Positions 33,691 to 44,239 are shown, counted from the stretch's first letter. The stretch: DNA of 64,000 bases from Bradyrhizobium sp. ISRA430 (GCF_029909975.1 NZ_CP094516.1:3968001-4032000); one strand, 5' to 3'. Numbers and translations are program-made. Notes: a model not told the origin generated them from the sequence alone.

Positions 33691-36407
33691 CACGCCGCCT
33701 CCCGCTCGCTGATGCGCGCAACCGGATAGGTGTCGAGCACCTTCGACAGGATCTCGGCGCCGCTCGCGTCCATGGGCACGAACATGCGCAGCTTCCAGGA
33801 GATGATCTCCCCAAAGAGACCGTACGCTCGCAGTCGATCGCGCATGGTGTCGGTGAAGCCCGACAGCTCGATGCGGTATGCGCCCATGACCCGGACACGG
33901 CGAAGCTGGAGGCCTTCGGCGAGGTCGAAGACGGTGCGCCCCTCCATCAGCGCGGCAAATACGGCGTCCGGCGTCAGCGCGGGCGCGTCGGCCGCAAGGA
34001 CGCTTGCGACCCACGCGGCAGAAACCGTGCGTCCGATGATGCGTTCGCCCGCATCGGTCTGGAGCCGATAGACGCGGGTCGATTCGTTCGGTAGCCGCTT
34101 CCAGATCGGTAACAGCAAGCCCGCCACGACGTGGATCGTGCTTTCCGTGAACTCGGGCAGCTCGGCAAGCTCCGCCTGCCAGGTCAAGGCAAAGCGTTCA
34201 CGATCCGCTTCGCTCCAATGACTTTCGGCCATGGTGGTCAAGGGGACCGTGTGCTGATCCATCGGCCGGATCAGACGGACGCGCCGCTCGATCTCGCCGT
34301 CATCGAGCATGACGCTCGCCGCGGGGACCTGCACGGCGGCTCGTCCCGAGCGCTCATTGACGAGCAGGACGGCCTGACGATCGGAAAGACGAGCAAGAGC
34401 GTCATCCAGGCTGACCGGACGATTGCGCTGGCGCTGCGTGATCGTGAGCAGCCTGGTCTCGGCGCCGGTCCCCGGATGGTCATAGATCGTCCGCCGGTCG
34501 GTGACGACGAAGCTCTCGGCACGGAGGGTTTCCAACCCCACGTCGTAGGTGCCGGATGCAACCGCGCCTTCGATCCGAGCGGTCAAGAGCTGCTCGAAGG
34601 CGGTGAACAGCACATTCTGTAGGTCGATGGTGAGCGCCAATAACCTGTTCAGAAAGGTCGTGATCGGCGGCAGGTCATCCCTGAGCCCATTGGCATCCAT
34701 GAGCTTCAGACCGGTCGCATCCTCGAACCTTCCAAGCGAGCAGTCGTCGACCTTGCCTCGCGCGAGCAGCGTGTAGAGCTGACGCAACGCATCACGTCCG
34801 TACTGGCTTTCGAGATTGTCCTCGGGCCGGAACAGGCCCTGCCCTCCGGTCTGACGTTGGCCGCGCGTAATGGCTCCCAACGTGTCGAGCCGGCGGGCAA
34901 TGGTGCTGAGAAAGCGCTTTTCGGCCTTCACGTCTGTCGCAATCGGACGAAACAGCGGTGGCTGCGCCTGGTTGGTCCGGCTGGTCCGGCCGAGGCCTTG
35001 GATTGCGGCATCGGCCTTCCAGCCGGGCTCGAGCAGGTAGTGGACTCGCAAGCGGCGATTCCGCGCCGACAGTTCGGCGTGATAGCTCCTCCCCGTGCCG
35101 CCGGCGTCGGAGAAAACGAGGATAGGCTTGACGTCATCCATGAAGCCTGAGGTCTCGGCGAGGTTGGCCGAACCGGCTCGGTTTTCGACCACCAGCCGGT
35201 CGCGCTTGCGCACGATGCGGCGCGAGCGGCCGGTGACCTCGGCGACCATGTCGGTGCCGAAGCGCTGGACGACCTGATCCAGCGCGCCGGGTACCGGCGG
35301 TAGCGAGGCAAGCTTGTCGATGAGGCGGTCGCGGCGTGCGACGGCTTCCCGGCTCTCGACCGGCTGGCCGTCGCGATAGACAGGCCGGGAGCAGAGGTTG
35401 CCCTCTGAATCAGTGAAGGGCTCGTAGAGCTGGACCGGGAAGGAATGGGCGAGATAGTCGAGGACGTACTCGCGCGGCGTGATGTCGACCTGGACGTCGC
35501 CCCACTCCTCGGTCGAAATTGCCGCAAGCCGACGTTCCATCAGCGCTTCGCCCGTCGACACGATCTGGATGACGGTCGCATGGCCAGCATCGAGATCGCG
35601 CTCGATCGAGCCGATCAGCGACGGCGTCTTCATCGAAGTCAGGAGATGGCCGAAGAAGCGCTGCTTGGCGCTTTCGAAGGCGGACCGTGCCGCGGATTTT
35701 GCCTGGCCGTTCAGCGTTCCGGTTTCGCCGGTGATGTTGGCGGCGCGCATCGCCGCATCCAGGTTATTATGGATGACGCTGAACGCACCGGCATAGGCGT
35801 CGTAGATGCGAACCTGCTCCGGCGTAAGCTGGTGTTCGACCAGTTCGTACTCGACGCCCTCGTAAGAGAGCGAGCGGGCCGTGTAGAGGCCGAGCGCCTT
35901 GAGGTCGCGCGCCAGCACCTCCATTGCCGCAACGCCGCCCTCCTCGATCGCTGCAACGAACTCGGCACGGGTGGCGAACGGGAAGTCGGCGTCGCCCCAA
36001 AGGCCGAGGCGTTGGGCATAAGCGAGGTTATGGACCGTGGTGGCGCCCGTCGCCGATACATAAACGACGCGAGCATTCGGCAGCGCGTGCTGGAGTCTCA
36101 AGCCCGCGCGCCCCTGCTGAGAGGCCGCCTGGTCGCCGCGCTCCCCCTTGCCCCCGACCGCATTCTGCATGGCGTGGCTCTCGTCGAAGACGATCACTCC
36201 GTCGAAGTCGGAGCCCAACCATTCGACAATCTGCCGGACACGCGAAAGCTTTTCGCCGCGCTCGTCGGTCCGTAGCGTGGCGTAGGTGGTAAATAGGATG
36301 CCTTCCGAAAGCCGGACCGGCGTGCCCTGCCGAAACCGGGACAGCGGCGTAACAAGCAGGCGCTCCATGCCGAGCGCGGACCAGTCGCGCTGCGCATCTT
36401 CGATCAG
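33690..36407 (-). pseudogene. Strawberry-notch-type helicase/methyltransferase, C-terminal part
   Basis: This is the 3' part (about 903 codons) of a gene of about 1,439 codons that begins at 44087. It resumes at the codons for LIEDAQRDWSALGMERLLV and contains the DExH-type box VIVFDESHAMQNAVGG, the motif IFVS-like SATGATTVHNLAYAQRLGLW, FSDAGGTGRSYHAELSARNR and the helicase C-terminal block AAIQGLGRTSRTNQAQPPLF. The frame is open to the stop. It was split by the RIT element at 36408, so as it stands it lacks the ATP-binding loop and start. A long frame reaching 36731 only reads into the element. Confidence 0.88.
36402..36407. repeat. GATCAG repeat at left end of RIT element
   Basis: GATCAG here and at 42480-42485 flanks the inserted element. 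It is either a 6-bp target duplication or the recombination core. Confidence 0.8.
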
Positions 36408-36420
36408 ATATCTAAACTGT

Positions 36421-36816
36421 CTAGGGTGTCTCACCGCCTTTTTTGCTGTTGGCGTCATGGTTCTTTCTCCGGAATGGCAGGATGTTGGCGCGCTCGGCGC
36501 GCTGCGCTTCTTGCCTTTTGTGCAGGGCGCGGGCCTGTATGTGCTGGGCGAGGATGTGAGCGTTGCGGCTCTCCTCTCCCGCGCCTGCAAAGGCAGCCTC
36601 CACCCGCGCCCCTCTCGCTCTGCGGCCGGCCACTGCGCTCCGGAACTCCGCCAGCACTGCGGTTGCCCGATTGGCGGTGGCGCGACTGACGCCCGCCTCG
36701 ATAGCCAGATTGACAACGGTGAAGCGGCCATCCGTCTTGACGGCGGAGCCGGACAGGAGACGCTGCATGGCTGCGCGAAGAGCCTGCTCAGTCGACTGGC
36801 TGACGGGCGCGGTCAT
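36421..36816 (-). CDS. TnpC/DUF6262-like small protein of RIT element
   Basis: The 131-residue product has a helix-turn-helix region (FTVVNLAIEAGVSRATANRA) and a long basic helical C-terminus, like the small DUF6262 or TnpC proteins at the end of Tn554-type elements. TnpC of Tn554 is said to affect the orientation or efficiency of insertion. Here the role is inferred. Its start overlaps the previous recombinase stop by 4 nt, and its stop codon lies within the left end repeat. Confidence 0.78.
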   Translation of the reverse strand: MTAPVSQSTEQALRAAMQRLLSGSAVKTDGRFTVVNLAIEAGVSRATANRATAVLAEFRSAVAGRRARGARVEAAFAGAGEESRNAHILAQHIQARALHKRQEAQRAERANILPFRRKNHDANSKKGGETP

Positions 36817-38960
36817 GACGCGCCTCCAGCCTTGAGCGGGGCGACCAGCTTGCGCTTGCGATCGTTATCGCGCTGCAGGGCCTCGCGCTGGAAGCGCGGC
36901 ACGCGTTTGTCCTGCAACAGAAGGTCCGCTTCGGCGATTGATGCCTCCCAGACCGGCAGATGCCGCTGGGTGATGCAGGCGTTCGGACAGCGGTCCGGTG
37001 CGCAGCGCGATAGAGCCGGGCCAGTCGGTCGCCCCTTGCCCTTGTCGAGGCACAGCGCCGTCGCCTGCTCGAAGAAGCAGTCGTTCAGATGGCCGACATG
37101 GAGCGTGCGGGCCAGATGGGCGAGCATCGCGCGCAGCCGTCCCATGTCAGCGATACGTCCGGGGAATGGCTCAAGTTCGCGCTGAACGCGATCGTACTCG
37201 GCAGCAAGGCGCGAGGCGGCAGGTCCGGCAAGTTCCTGGCCACGACAATGTGCCTCGTATTGGGCGACGACATCGTCGAGCTGGCCGAGCGCGCGCTCCT
37301 GCTCGACCTCCTGCCGGAAGCCTGATGCCGAGGAGCCCGCATAGCCGTCGAACATCGCGACTGAAGCGTGCTTGTACTGGATCTTGCCGGCGACCACGCC
37401 AAAGGGGCGATTGGCAATATACCAGGCTAGCGTGCGTCGGAACTGCCGGGTGGTGAACGACCAGGGCTGTCCATCGACGGTCGGGATCGCCGGTTCTTCC
37501 TCTCCGCCATAGTTCTCGTCGAGGTGGACGCGGAATCGGTTGATCTGGTTTACGATGCCGGGAATGCCCCGGCCGGCGGATCGGCTGCGACGATCGAGTG
37601 TAAGCCAGAGATCGTCCTCGTTGCGCTGCCGTCGATGCTGTGCGGCGAGACGTTCTGCGATGGCGACGGCGCGATCGACGGGTTCTATGGTGATCCACTC
37701 GGCGGGCTCTCCGCGTGTTCCGCGGTGCTTGTAGATCGTGCTGCGCAATGCGAGACGTTCGATCATGCCATCAGCGCTCAGCGAGCGGGCGACACAGCCG
37801 GGGCGCATGGACTGCACTTCGCCGTCACGCATGCCGGTCAGATAGGAGCAAAGCACATAGGCGGCCGCTTGCAGATGCTTCTCTTCTTCGGCAAGGCTCA
37901 GATGATCAAAGCGACCGCGCCAGGACAGACCGGTGTCAGGATCAATCGAGATTGCGCTGTCCAGTCCTCCCCGCTCGACTCCCAGTTCATCGACAGCCTG
38001 GAACAGGCGCAGCCGCGCTTCGTCACTCTCATAGATCGCGGTGTGGTTGAGGCCGCTTTGAAGTCCGATGAGCCGCATATTGAGGACTTCGCCCTTGAGC
38101 TTGCCGTCGGGCGAGAGCCTGCGGGCGGTGCCGCCGATCCCGGCCGGATCGCTCCAGACCGGAACGCCACGGGCCATGCGTCGCCGCCGATCGATCCATT
38201 CCGTCATGCTGGCGACCACGTCGGGCGTGCGGCCTCGCCGGGCGGCAAAGCGCGCCTCGAGCGCATCCAGTTCGGCTCGTGCCGCGAAGATGTCGGTTGA
38301 GAACAGATCGATGTATTTGAGCGACCAGTGCAGCAGCGCTCCGATCACCGGTTCGGGAATGCGTGGCGTCCGGTTCTCGTCGCCTCTCGGTCCGCAGCCG
38401 GCGACGCGATAGAGCGTGCGCCCGCCCCAGGGCAGGAAGCTAAGTCCGCCGCAGGTCAGCCAGGCGGCAAGACGATGCAGTTCAATGATCGGCTTCAGAT
38501 ACCGCGTGATCTGCCGGGCGCTCGTCGAGGTCGCCGCAACCAGCGACGATCGGTAGGCATCGATCAGATCCTGATTGATCATGGCGGCGTCGAAGCGGCC
38601 CCGTTGTTCCCGCACGAATGCCATAAAGCGGGCGAGATCGCGAAGAGCGACGCGCGCCGATGCGGGACGCAACCGGGGTCGTCCGTCGGACAGGCGTTCG
38701 TTGAGGCCAGCGTAGATATATTCCTTTGCGGTCAGGCGTTCGGCCGGGCAATCCATCCCGGAGAAGTCGAGTTCGTGGTAAACGTGGCGCGCGCGAGTCT
38801 GGAAGATTCCCGGCGCCATGTCCCAGCAGTCGTCACCGAACCGTGACAGGCAGCTGCGAGCCGTCCCGTCACGGAGCGGCATCGAGGCAAGCACGATATC
38901 GGTCGCGGAACGATAACGCGATCTGATGGAAAGGCGCGTGACGGGAGTCTGCTGGTTCAA
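36813..38960 (-). CDS. Tyrosine recombinase of RIT element, third gene
   Basis: The 715-residue product is a long Tn554-TnpB-like recombinase. Catalytic boxes can be seen: Arg378 in SYLTGMRDGEVQSM, RQFRRTLAWYIA, and IQYKHASVAMFDGYAG with the likely nucleophile Tyr. A C-terminal cysteine patch (RCAPDRCPNACITQRHLP) may bind zinc. The start overlaps the second recombinase by 4 nt (ATGA). The protein is complete. Confidence 0.88.
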   Translation of the reverse strand: MNQQTPVTRLSIRSRYRSATDIVLASMPLRDGTARSCLSRFGDDCWDMAPGIFQTRARHVYHELDFSGMDCPAERLTAKEYIYAGLNERLSDGRPRLRPASARVALRDLARFMAFVREQRGRFDAAMINQDLIDAYRSSLVAATSTSARQITRYLKPIIELHRLAAWLTCGGLSFLPWGGRTLYRVAGCGPRGDENRTPRIPEPVIGALLHWSLKYIDLFSTDIFAARAELDALEARFAARRGRTPDVVASMTEWIDRRRRMARGVPVWSDPAGIGGTARRLSPDGKLKGEVLNMRLIGLQSGLNHTAIYESDEARLRLFQAVDELGVERGGLDSAISIDPDTGLSWRGRFDHLSLAEEEKHLQAAAYVLCSYLTGMRDGEVQSMRPGCVARSLSADGMIERLALRSTIYKHRGTRGEPAEWITIEPVDRAVAIAERLAAQHRRQRNEDDLWLTLDRRSRSAGRGIPGIVNQINRFRVHLDENYGGEEEPAIPTVDGQPWSFTTRQFRRTLAWYIANRPFGVVAGKIQYKHASVAMFDGYAGSSASGFRQEVEQERALGQLDDVVAQYEAHCRGQELAGPAASRLAAEYDRVQRELEPFPGRIADMGRLRAMLAHLARTLHVGHLNDCFFEQATALCLDKGKGRPTGPALSRCAPDRCPNACITQRHLPVWEASIAEADLLLQDKRVPRFQREALQRDNDRKRKLVAPLKAGGAS

Positions 38961-40816
38961 GATGCATACGCCTCTGGCGGCATGTAGATGAGGTTGGTGT
39001 CGGGCTTCTCGGCCGCAGCGCGCGCTTCGGCTACGACTTGTGGCGGGAATGCCGGCAATATCTGTTCAACGATCCGGCGATGAGCTCGGCCGAACCGGGC
39101 TGCCCAGCTTCGTTCGTCCATCAGGGCGCGCTGACCGATCATGAACGTGTCGAAGGCGATCAGCGCCGGCAGCTTCCGGGCCGTGATCACGGCGTTAGCG
39201 CATTCGAGACATCCCCAGAACGGTGTAGGACAAGCTTCTCCCGGTTGCCCGAAGGGGCTGGCGTGGAAGCCGGCGCAACTTGCCAGCCAGACGTCCTGCT
39301 CGCCGTCGAGGAGCTCGCCGACCTGATCGGGTGGAACCGGCAGTCCCGACTCTTCCGGGCTGGCGCGGACCGCCTTCTCGATTGCCGGCGGCATGAGCTT
39401 CGGCTTTAGCGCCGAGTCAAGCGCATCTCGGAGTGCATCGGCGATCGTGTTCTCGTGGACGTGTCGCAGAGCCGGGATATCGGCATAATGACGCGCCGCG
39501 ACTGCAATAGTGTGGCCGACGGCAAAGTCCTCAAGCTGCCCCTGCGTGTGCAGATAACGTTCTGCCTTCTGCGTCTTGCGTAACCGCGACAGCTCCAGAT
39601 GAAGCGGGCTTCCGTCATCCGCGGTCAGGCCATGCCGGGCGACGAAGGCGAGAATGCTCCTCCGGCTGATCTTCGGACCGCGCAGGCCATATCCGTTCCA
39701 CCACGCCCATAATGCGTCCGTTCCGAGGTAGCGGCGGGCGCGTTCGGTCAGACGTATCGCCTGCCGGATGATGCCGCCGGGTGTCGAACTGCCGCCATCA
39801 CGGACCCGCAGTCGCTTCCATTCCGCACCTCGCGCGCGACGCTTGCGATACTCGATCTCGACATAACCGCGCGACGGATTACGCAGGCAATCGGCCTTCA
39901 GGCTCCTCAGGCACTCGATCTCCATGCCTGTCTGCAGCGACAGGGCGACGAGGAAGCCGATCAGGTCGATGCGTGTCAGATACAATTGACCATGCAGGTC
40001 CTCCGACGACAGAGCCGGCATCTTGCGGTTCCACAGCGCGCCTTTGAGCCGCCAGAACGTCGGATTGTGCGTGCCAAGCGATCCTTCTCTGGCGAGCAAA
40101 GCGATGACGTCGTCATGGTGGCGATGCAGCGCCGGGCATGCCTCGATATCGCCCCGGCGCGCGGGCATGGCCTCGTCGATAAGCACGCGCTTGGCAGCTT
40201 CGGCAACCTGATTGCGGGCGGCGGTCCTCAACGCGGCTGTGACACCGCTGCTGTAGGCATCGCGCGGGCGACTGCCTGCAAGCTCTCCTCGACCGAGCCA
40301 GGTCAAACGGTTTGCCAGCGCCTTTGGGAACCGGTCGGGTTCGTTCTCGACCGCAAGGCGCATGATTCCGATCAGTGGAGCGATCAGGCGGCGTACAGCA
40401 GCCTGGCTTGGTGTGTTCTGCTCCAGCCAGTCCTCGTAACGGTCGATCAGATCGGCCGTGACATCATCGATGCTGCAGAGTGTTATTGCGGCTTCGTCGA
40501 GGAAGCGCCAGAAGCGCCGTAAGTCGAGAACCTTGCAACGAACCGTGCGCATGACCGGCGCGGGACCCATTCCGCGGACAAGCTCCTGCAAGATCGGCGC
40601 AATGGATGCCGTGAACGACGGATGCGGCCACGACGACAGATCGAGCGCCAGCTCGCCGCCACCATCCACTCGCACGCGGAATCGTCGGGAATCGAGCGTC
40701 CGGACAACCGCTCCCGAACCGACTTCTGCATCCTCGTCGTCAAGATCGGGGAAACTCGCGCGACGACCGCGACCGCTCATGCCACGTCCCTGACGGATGC
40801 AACATCCAGTCCCCAT
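38957..40816 (-). CDS. Tyrosine recombinase of RIT element, second gene
   Basis: The 619-residue product matches the second recombinase of RIT elements. The first catalytic box reads ALSLQTGMEIECLRSLKADC, where the usual Arg after TG is Met-Glu, so the arginine is not in its standard place. The later boxes LSRLRKTQKAERYLHTQGQL and VAARHYADIPALRH keep Arg, His and Tyr. A cysteine pair and a PFWGCLECANAVIT patch are near the C-terminus. It overlaps the first recombinase gene by 40 nt. Confidence 0.87.
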   Translation of the reverse strand: MGTGCCIRQGRGMSGRGRRASFPDLDDEDAEVGSGAVVRTLDSRRFRVRVDGGGELALDLSSWPHPSFTASIAPILQELVRGMGPAPVMRTVRCKVLDLRRFWRFLDEAAITLCSIDDVTADLIDRYEDWLEQNTPSQAAVRRLIAPLIGIMRLAVENEPDRFPKALANRLTWLGRGELAGSRPRDAYSSGVTAALRTAARNQVAEAAKRVLIDEAMPARRGDIEACPALHRHHDDVIALLAREGSLGTHNPTFWRLKGALWNRKMPALSSEDLHGQLYLTRIDLIGFLVALSLQTGMEIECLRSLKADCLRNPSRGYVEIEYRKRRARGAEWKRLRVRDGGSSTPGGIIRQAIRLTERARRYLGTDALWAWWNGYGLRGPKISRRSILAFVARHGLTADDGSPLHLELSRLRKTQKAERYLHTQGQLEDFAVGHTIAVAARHYADIPALRHVHENTIADALRDALDSALKPKLMPPAIEKAVRASPEESGLPVPPDQVGELLDGEQDVWLASCAGFHASPFGQPGEACPTPFWGCLECANAVITARKLPALIAFDTFMIGQRALMDERSWAARFGRAHRRIVEQILPAFPPQVVAEARAAAEKPDTNLIYMPPEAYAS

Positions 40817-42216
40817 TGCTCGACTGCCGCGTCGACAAGCGCCTGACTATCATCGAGATGATCGAGATAGATGTAGGTGCTCTCGATCCGGCTATGCCCC
40901 ATCAGCCGTTGCAGCTTGAGCAGCGGATCGCCGATCAGGCGGCGATACGCGGGACTCATGCGCCCGGCGCGTTCTTCCAGCATCCAGCCAATCTGCTCGC
41001 GCAACAGCAGGGTCAGCATGTGGACCGCAAAGCTGTGGCGCAGCATGTGCGGCGTCACCTCGATGTTGATGCCGAAGCCGCGGCAGCGTGCGCTTGCGCG
41101 GCGGAACACCGCCTGCCACGAGGTCATCGGCATCGGCAGGCCGCCTTCGGTCAGCCACAGCGCCAACGGCTCCTTGCCTTGCTCATGGAGAAGCCGGCCG
41201 CGCTCTCCGGGATTGAGCCGATCGAAGCGGACGCGGCCATGATCGAGATGCAGCGATTGGCGGTCATGGCCGGTGACCATCATAGGCGCGTCGATCCGCA
41301 TCCATGAGCGGCGCTCGCGCCAGCGCGCGAGAGCGTTCACCCGCTCCACGTCCGCATAGTCGCGTAGCCGTTCGAGCAGACGCGCCGGCAGCCGAACCTC
41401 CCGAGCCTTGCTGCCCTTGGCGGTTGCAGCCGCCAGCCGGAACGGGACAGAGCGCTGCCCTTGGTGCCGGTCCGGGGCTGGCAACTCTACCGTCAACAGG
41501 TGTGACGCCTCCTGCAACCTGAGACCGGTCGTCACCAGAAGCTCGGCGAAAAGGGCATTGCGCTCGCCGTTGCGTCCTCGCCACGTCGCGTCCTCCCGCC
41601 CATCGGGTAGTCGGCCGCGCAGACCGACATCTCGAAACAGCAGATAGCGGTCCAGCGACACGAAGCGCATGTCGCCGTTGCGGGCGGCTGTCTCGCGCGC
41701 CATGTTCGCCGCGACGCTGATCGCGCTTCCGTCCAGCGCGCGCGTCCAGGCCTGCCGATATGTGAACGGCGCCTTGGCGATCAGCTTCTCTTCGACAGCC
41801 CAGCGGTAAAGTTTGTCGAGAGCCGCGACGGCGCGGTTCCACGATGATGCCGAGATACGATGCGGCGGGGGCGACAGCCGGCGTGCCTCATGGAAGGCGG
41901 CGATATCGTCGCGATCTACCGACCAGACCGATTTGCCGTCACGCCGTTCGGCAAGGAAGCGCAGCCACACCACAATATCGCGCGCGTAGGCACGAAGGCT
42001 GTTCAGCGATCGCACGCCCATCGTGGGACAAGCCCGGAAGAAACGGTTGAGATCGTGATCGTAGCTGCCGTCATGTCCGAGGATGAACGGCATCCCGTCC
42101 ACGAGGCCGGAGCTCTCCGCCCCTGCAATCACCTCTTCGGAAAGTTCATGAGTAACGCCATCGACAATGGCCGGGCGGCGCAATGCGCCAAGATCGGTAA
42201 AGTAAAGCTGCGGCAT
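40777..42216 (-). CDS. Tyrosine recombinase of RIT element, first gene
   Basis: The 479-residue product has all catalytic residues: Arg233 in LLVTTGLRLQEASHL, His390-x-x-Arg393 in TPHMLRHSFAVHM, His441 and Tyr450 in LMGHSRIESTYIYLDH. A SAM-like core-binding domain occupies about residues 55-150. It is the first gene of the element, with a 263-bp upstream region rich in inverted repeats. Confidence 0.93.
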   Translation of the reverse strand: MPQLYFTDLGALRRPAIVDGVTHELSEEVIAGAESSGLVDGMPFILGHDGSYDHDLNRFFRACPTMGVRSLNSLRAYARDIVVWLRFLAERRDGKSVWSVDRDDIAAFHEARRLSPPPHRISASSWNRAVAALDKLYRWAVEEKLIAKAPFTYRQAWTRALDGSAISVAANMARETAARNGDMRFVSLDRYLLFRDVGLRGRLPDGREDATWRGRNGERNALFAELLVTTGLRLQEASHLLTVELPAPDRHQGQRSVPFRLAAATAKGSKAREVRLPARLLERLRDYADVERVNALARWRERRSWMRIDAPMMVTGHDRQSLHLDHGRVRFDRLNPGERGRLLHEQGKEPLALWLTEGGLPMPMTSWQAVFRRASARCRGFGINIEVTPHMLRHSFAVHMLTLLLREQIGWMLEERAGRMSPAYRRLIGDPLLKLQRLMGHSRIESTYIYLDHLDDSQALVDAAVEQWGLDVASVRDVA

Positions 42217-42263
42217 ACGTTCTCAAAGCGGAGCGCCTTCGGCGCACTCTTTTTGTTTAGGAT

Positions 42264-42396
42264 GCGAGGGGTTCCCCTCGCGCTCTCCCGCTCGCCGCGT
42301 GGCAGGGTTGCAGGACTTCGCCTGCACCCTTTGACTAGCTTGTGGTGGCGCCGCCGCGTCAAGCGTTGTCCTCGCTACGCTGCGGGAACGCTTGAC
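42264..42396. repeat. Cluster of inverted repeats near right end of RIT element
   Basis: Upstream of the first recombinase are GCGAGGGG-TT-CCCCTCGC (42264-42281), a stem-loop around 42304-42329 (GGGTTGCAGG and CCTGCACCC), and the perfect pair GTCAAGCGTT / AACGCTTGAC (42358-42367 and 42387-42396, 19-bp spacer). They may be recombinase binding sites or control the recombinase operon. Confidence 0.6.
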
Positions 42397-42479
42397 TCGG
42401 ACGTCTGAAGAGCTCCACCGCAATACCGGTGACGCCGCTCCATGCCTGATTCTGAGACAGGATCACACTGTTAGGATAA

Positions 42480-42485
42480 GATCAG
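42480..42485. repeat. GATCAG repeat at right end of RIT element
   Basis: Second copy of the 6-bp sequence at 36402-36407. It includes codons CTG ATC of the interrupted helicase gene. Confidence 0.8.
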
Positions 42486-44087
42486 CTTGTCGGACTTGCT
42501 GATCCAGACCGCGCGGCGGCGGCCCTTGAGCCAGTTGTCGAGCAGGACGCCGCCGACCTGCCGCCCCTTGCCCGCGCCGGTGCCATCGCCCAAGAACCAG
42601 CCGCGGCGAAAGCGGACGGCATTATCCGCGTCATCGCGCGCGGCGGCCACAACATCAAAGGTCGCGTCGACCGTCCAGGAGCCCGCGAGAAACTCAGAAT
42701 GCGCCTCTCCGGCATAGATGACGCTCTCAAGCTGGGCGTCCGATAGAATGCTATCCACCACGAGGTTGGCCGGCAGGTGCGGACGGTAGGATGGCTTCGG
42801 TGGCGCAACGGACGCCATCGCCGCGGATTGCACGAGTTTGGTCGGGTGTGCGCACGATCCGGGAATACGGATCGACTGCAATCCATACTCCTCGTAAAGC
42901 GCATCGGTCAGCCGGGCGCCTTCCGGCGGCGACCATTCGACCGTCTCGTACGCAAGTTCGACACCTTCTGGTGCTGCGCTTATCGAAGAGGACGAAGAAA
43001 TTGGTGCAACGGCGCCGACCGATCGTGACGTCGCTGGCCGCCCGATAGCCGCGATCTCCGATGGTGGGGCGACGGGCAGCCTTGGAGACACATGCTGGGT
43101 CACCCAACCAAGCAAGGTAGCGGCATCGGCCGCCACGCCTGGCGAGGCAGGAAAAGCCGTCGGATCGGCAGCGGGCAGCTTGTCGATCACAAGCAGCCGT
43201 GTGTCGATTTGTGTTCCGTGCTTCGCGTAGAGGGCGCCGTCGATTGCCGCAGAAAACACCACCCGCCCGCGTTCCTGGAGCCGCACAAAGGCATCTCGCC
43301 ATGCCGGATTATCCGGCGCGAAGCTTGCGCCAGCGATGGCGACGAGGCGTCCGCCGTCGCAAAGACGCGCGAGCGCTGAAGCCATGTGGCGGAGAGCCGC
43401 ATCCGCCATCCGTCGATCGACATTCGCCACCGGGGAGAACGGCGGGTTCATCAGGACAACGCTAGGTGTGACACTCGTATCAAGATGATCATCGATCTGA
43501 GCGGCGTCGAACCGCGTGACCTGAGCGTTGGCGAAGAGACGGCCGAGCAGCTCTGCGCGGGCCTCGGCCAGCTCATTCAATACCAAGTCGCCCCCGGCGA
43601 GCTCGGCAAAGACGGCGAGCAAGCCCGTCCCCGCGGAAGGCTCCAGAACGCGATCGACCGATGTAATGCCGGCTGCGGCGCATGCCGCCAGCCCAAGCGG
43701 GATCGGCGTCGAGATTTGCTGAAGCGCTTGGCTGTCCTCGGAACGCCGCGTGTGGGTCGGCAGACAGCTCGCGATCTTCGCGAGCATCGGCAGCATTGCT
43801 GCCGTCGAGCCGGCCTTGGCACGCATCGCGGGGCCGAACTTGCGAAGGAACAGAACCGTTGCCGCCTCGCAGACGTCATAGGCGGTCTTCCAATTCCAAA
43901 CGCCAGCCGTGTCTGAGGCGCCGAACGCAGACTCCATGGCGCTACGCAGAACAGCGGCATCGATGCGACGGCCGCGTTCGAGCTCGGTCAGGACCTGTCG
44001 CGCGGCCCTGACAGCGGCAGAGGTGAGATTTGCAGCCGCACGCATGGAGAGCGGCGCGGCGGCGCCTCCGGCAAGAAATTCGGTCAT
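42480..44087 (-). pseudogene. Strawberry-notch-type methyltransferase-helicase, N-terminal part
   Basis: The first 536 codons of the split gene. An N6-adenine methyltransferase-like domain has the SAM loop VLEPSAGTGLL at about 147-157 and the catalytic NPPF at 214-217. Near residue 500 is the helicase ATP loop GDGTGAGKGRQ. The RIT element interrupts after KSDKLI, and only LS and a stop follow. In rhizobial ICEs this very large gene (about 1,400 residues) is highly conserved but of unproven role. Protection or processing of transferred DNA is one idea. In the present state a truncated methyltransferase could still be made. Confidence 0.9.
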
Positions 44088-44239
44088 GGCAGGGTTTCTT
44101 TCGGAGAGCAGGAATGGGTCGAACCATCAGGCGCTCTCCTCTGACCCCGACGGCTCAAACCCTTCCCGGCCTGGCTCTCCCTCTGAGCCCTCGCCCATAA
44201 GAATGGGGACCAGCGCTGCGCACCGGTCCCCAAGCAACC

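Larger units (their letters stand above)
36408..42479 (-). mobile_element. RIT (recombinase-in-trio, Tn554-like) element of 6,072 bp
   Basis: Three tyrosine recombinase genes plus a small helix-turn-helix gene, all overlapping head to tail, fill the element. The ends are imperfect inverted repeats of about 25 bp: the left begins TATCTAAACTGTCTAGG (36409 on), the right, read inward, begins TATCCTAACAGTGTGATCC (42478 down), and both continue to GTCTCA. The element interrupts the helicase gene. One copy of GATCAG joined to the flanks restores the reading frame (AAG CTG ATC GAA GAT). Confidence 0.93.

Noticed and set aside
33690..36731. A complete 1,013-codon helicase gene
   Set aside because: Codons beyond 36407 come from the RIT element and have no helicase similarity. 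The true N-terminal part is at 42480-44087.
42225..42256. Plus-strand GAGCGCCTTCGGCGCACTC followed by TTTTT as a terminator
   Set aside because: There is no plus-strand gene upstream that it could serve. It may just be part of the repeat-rich RIT end.
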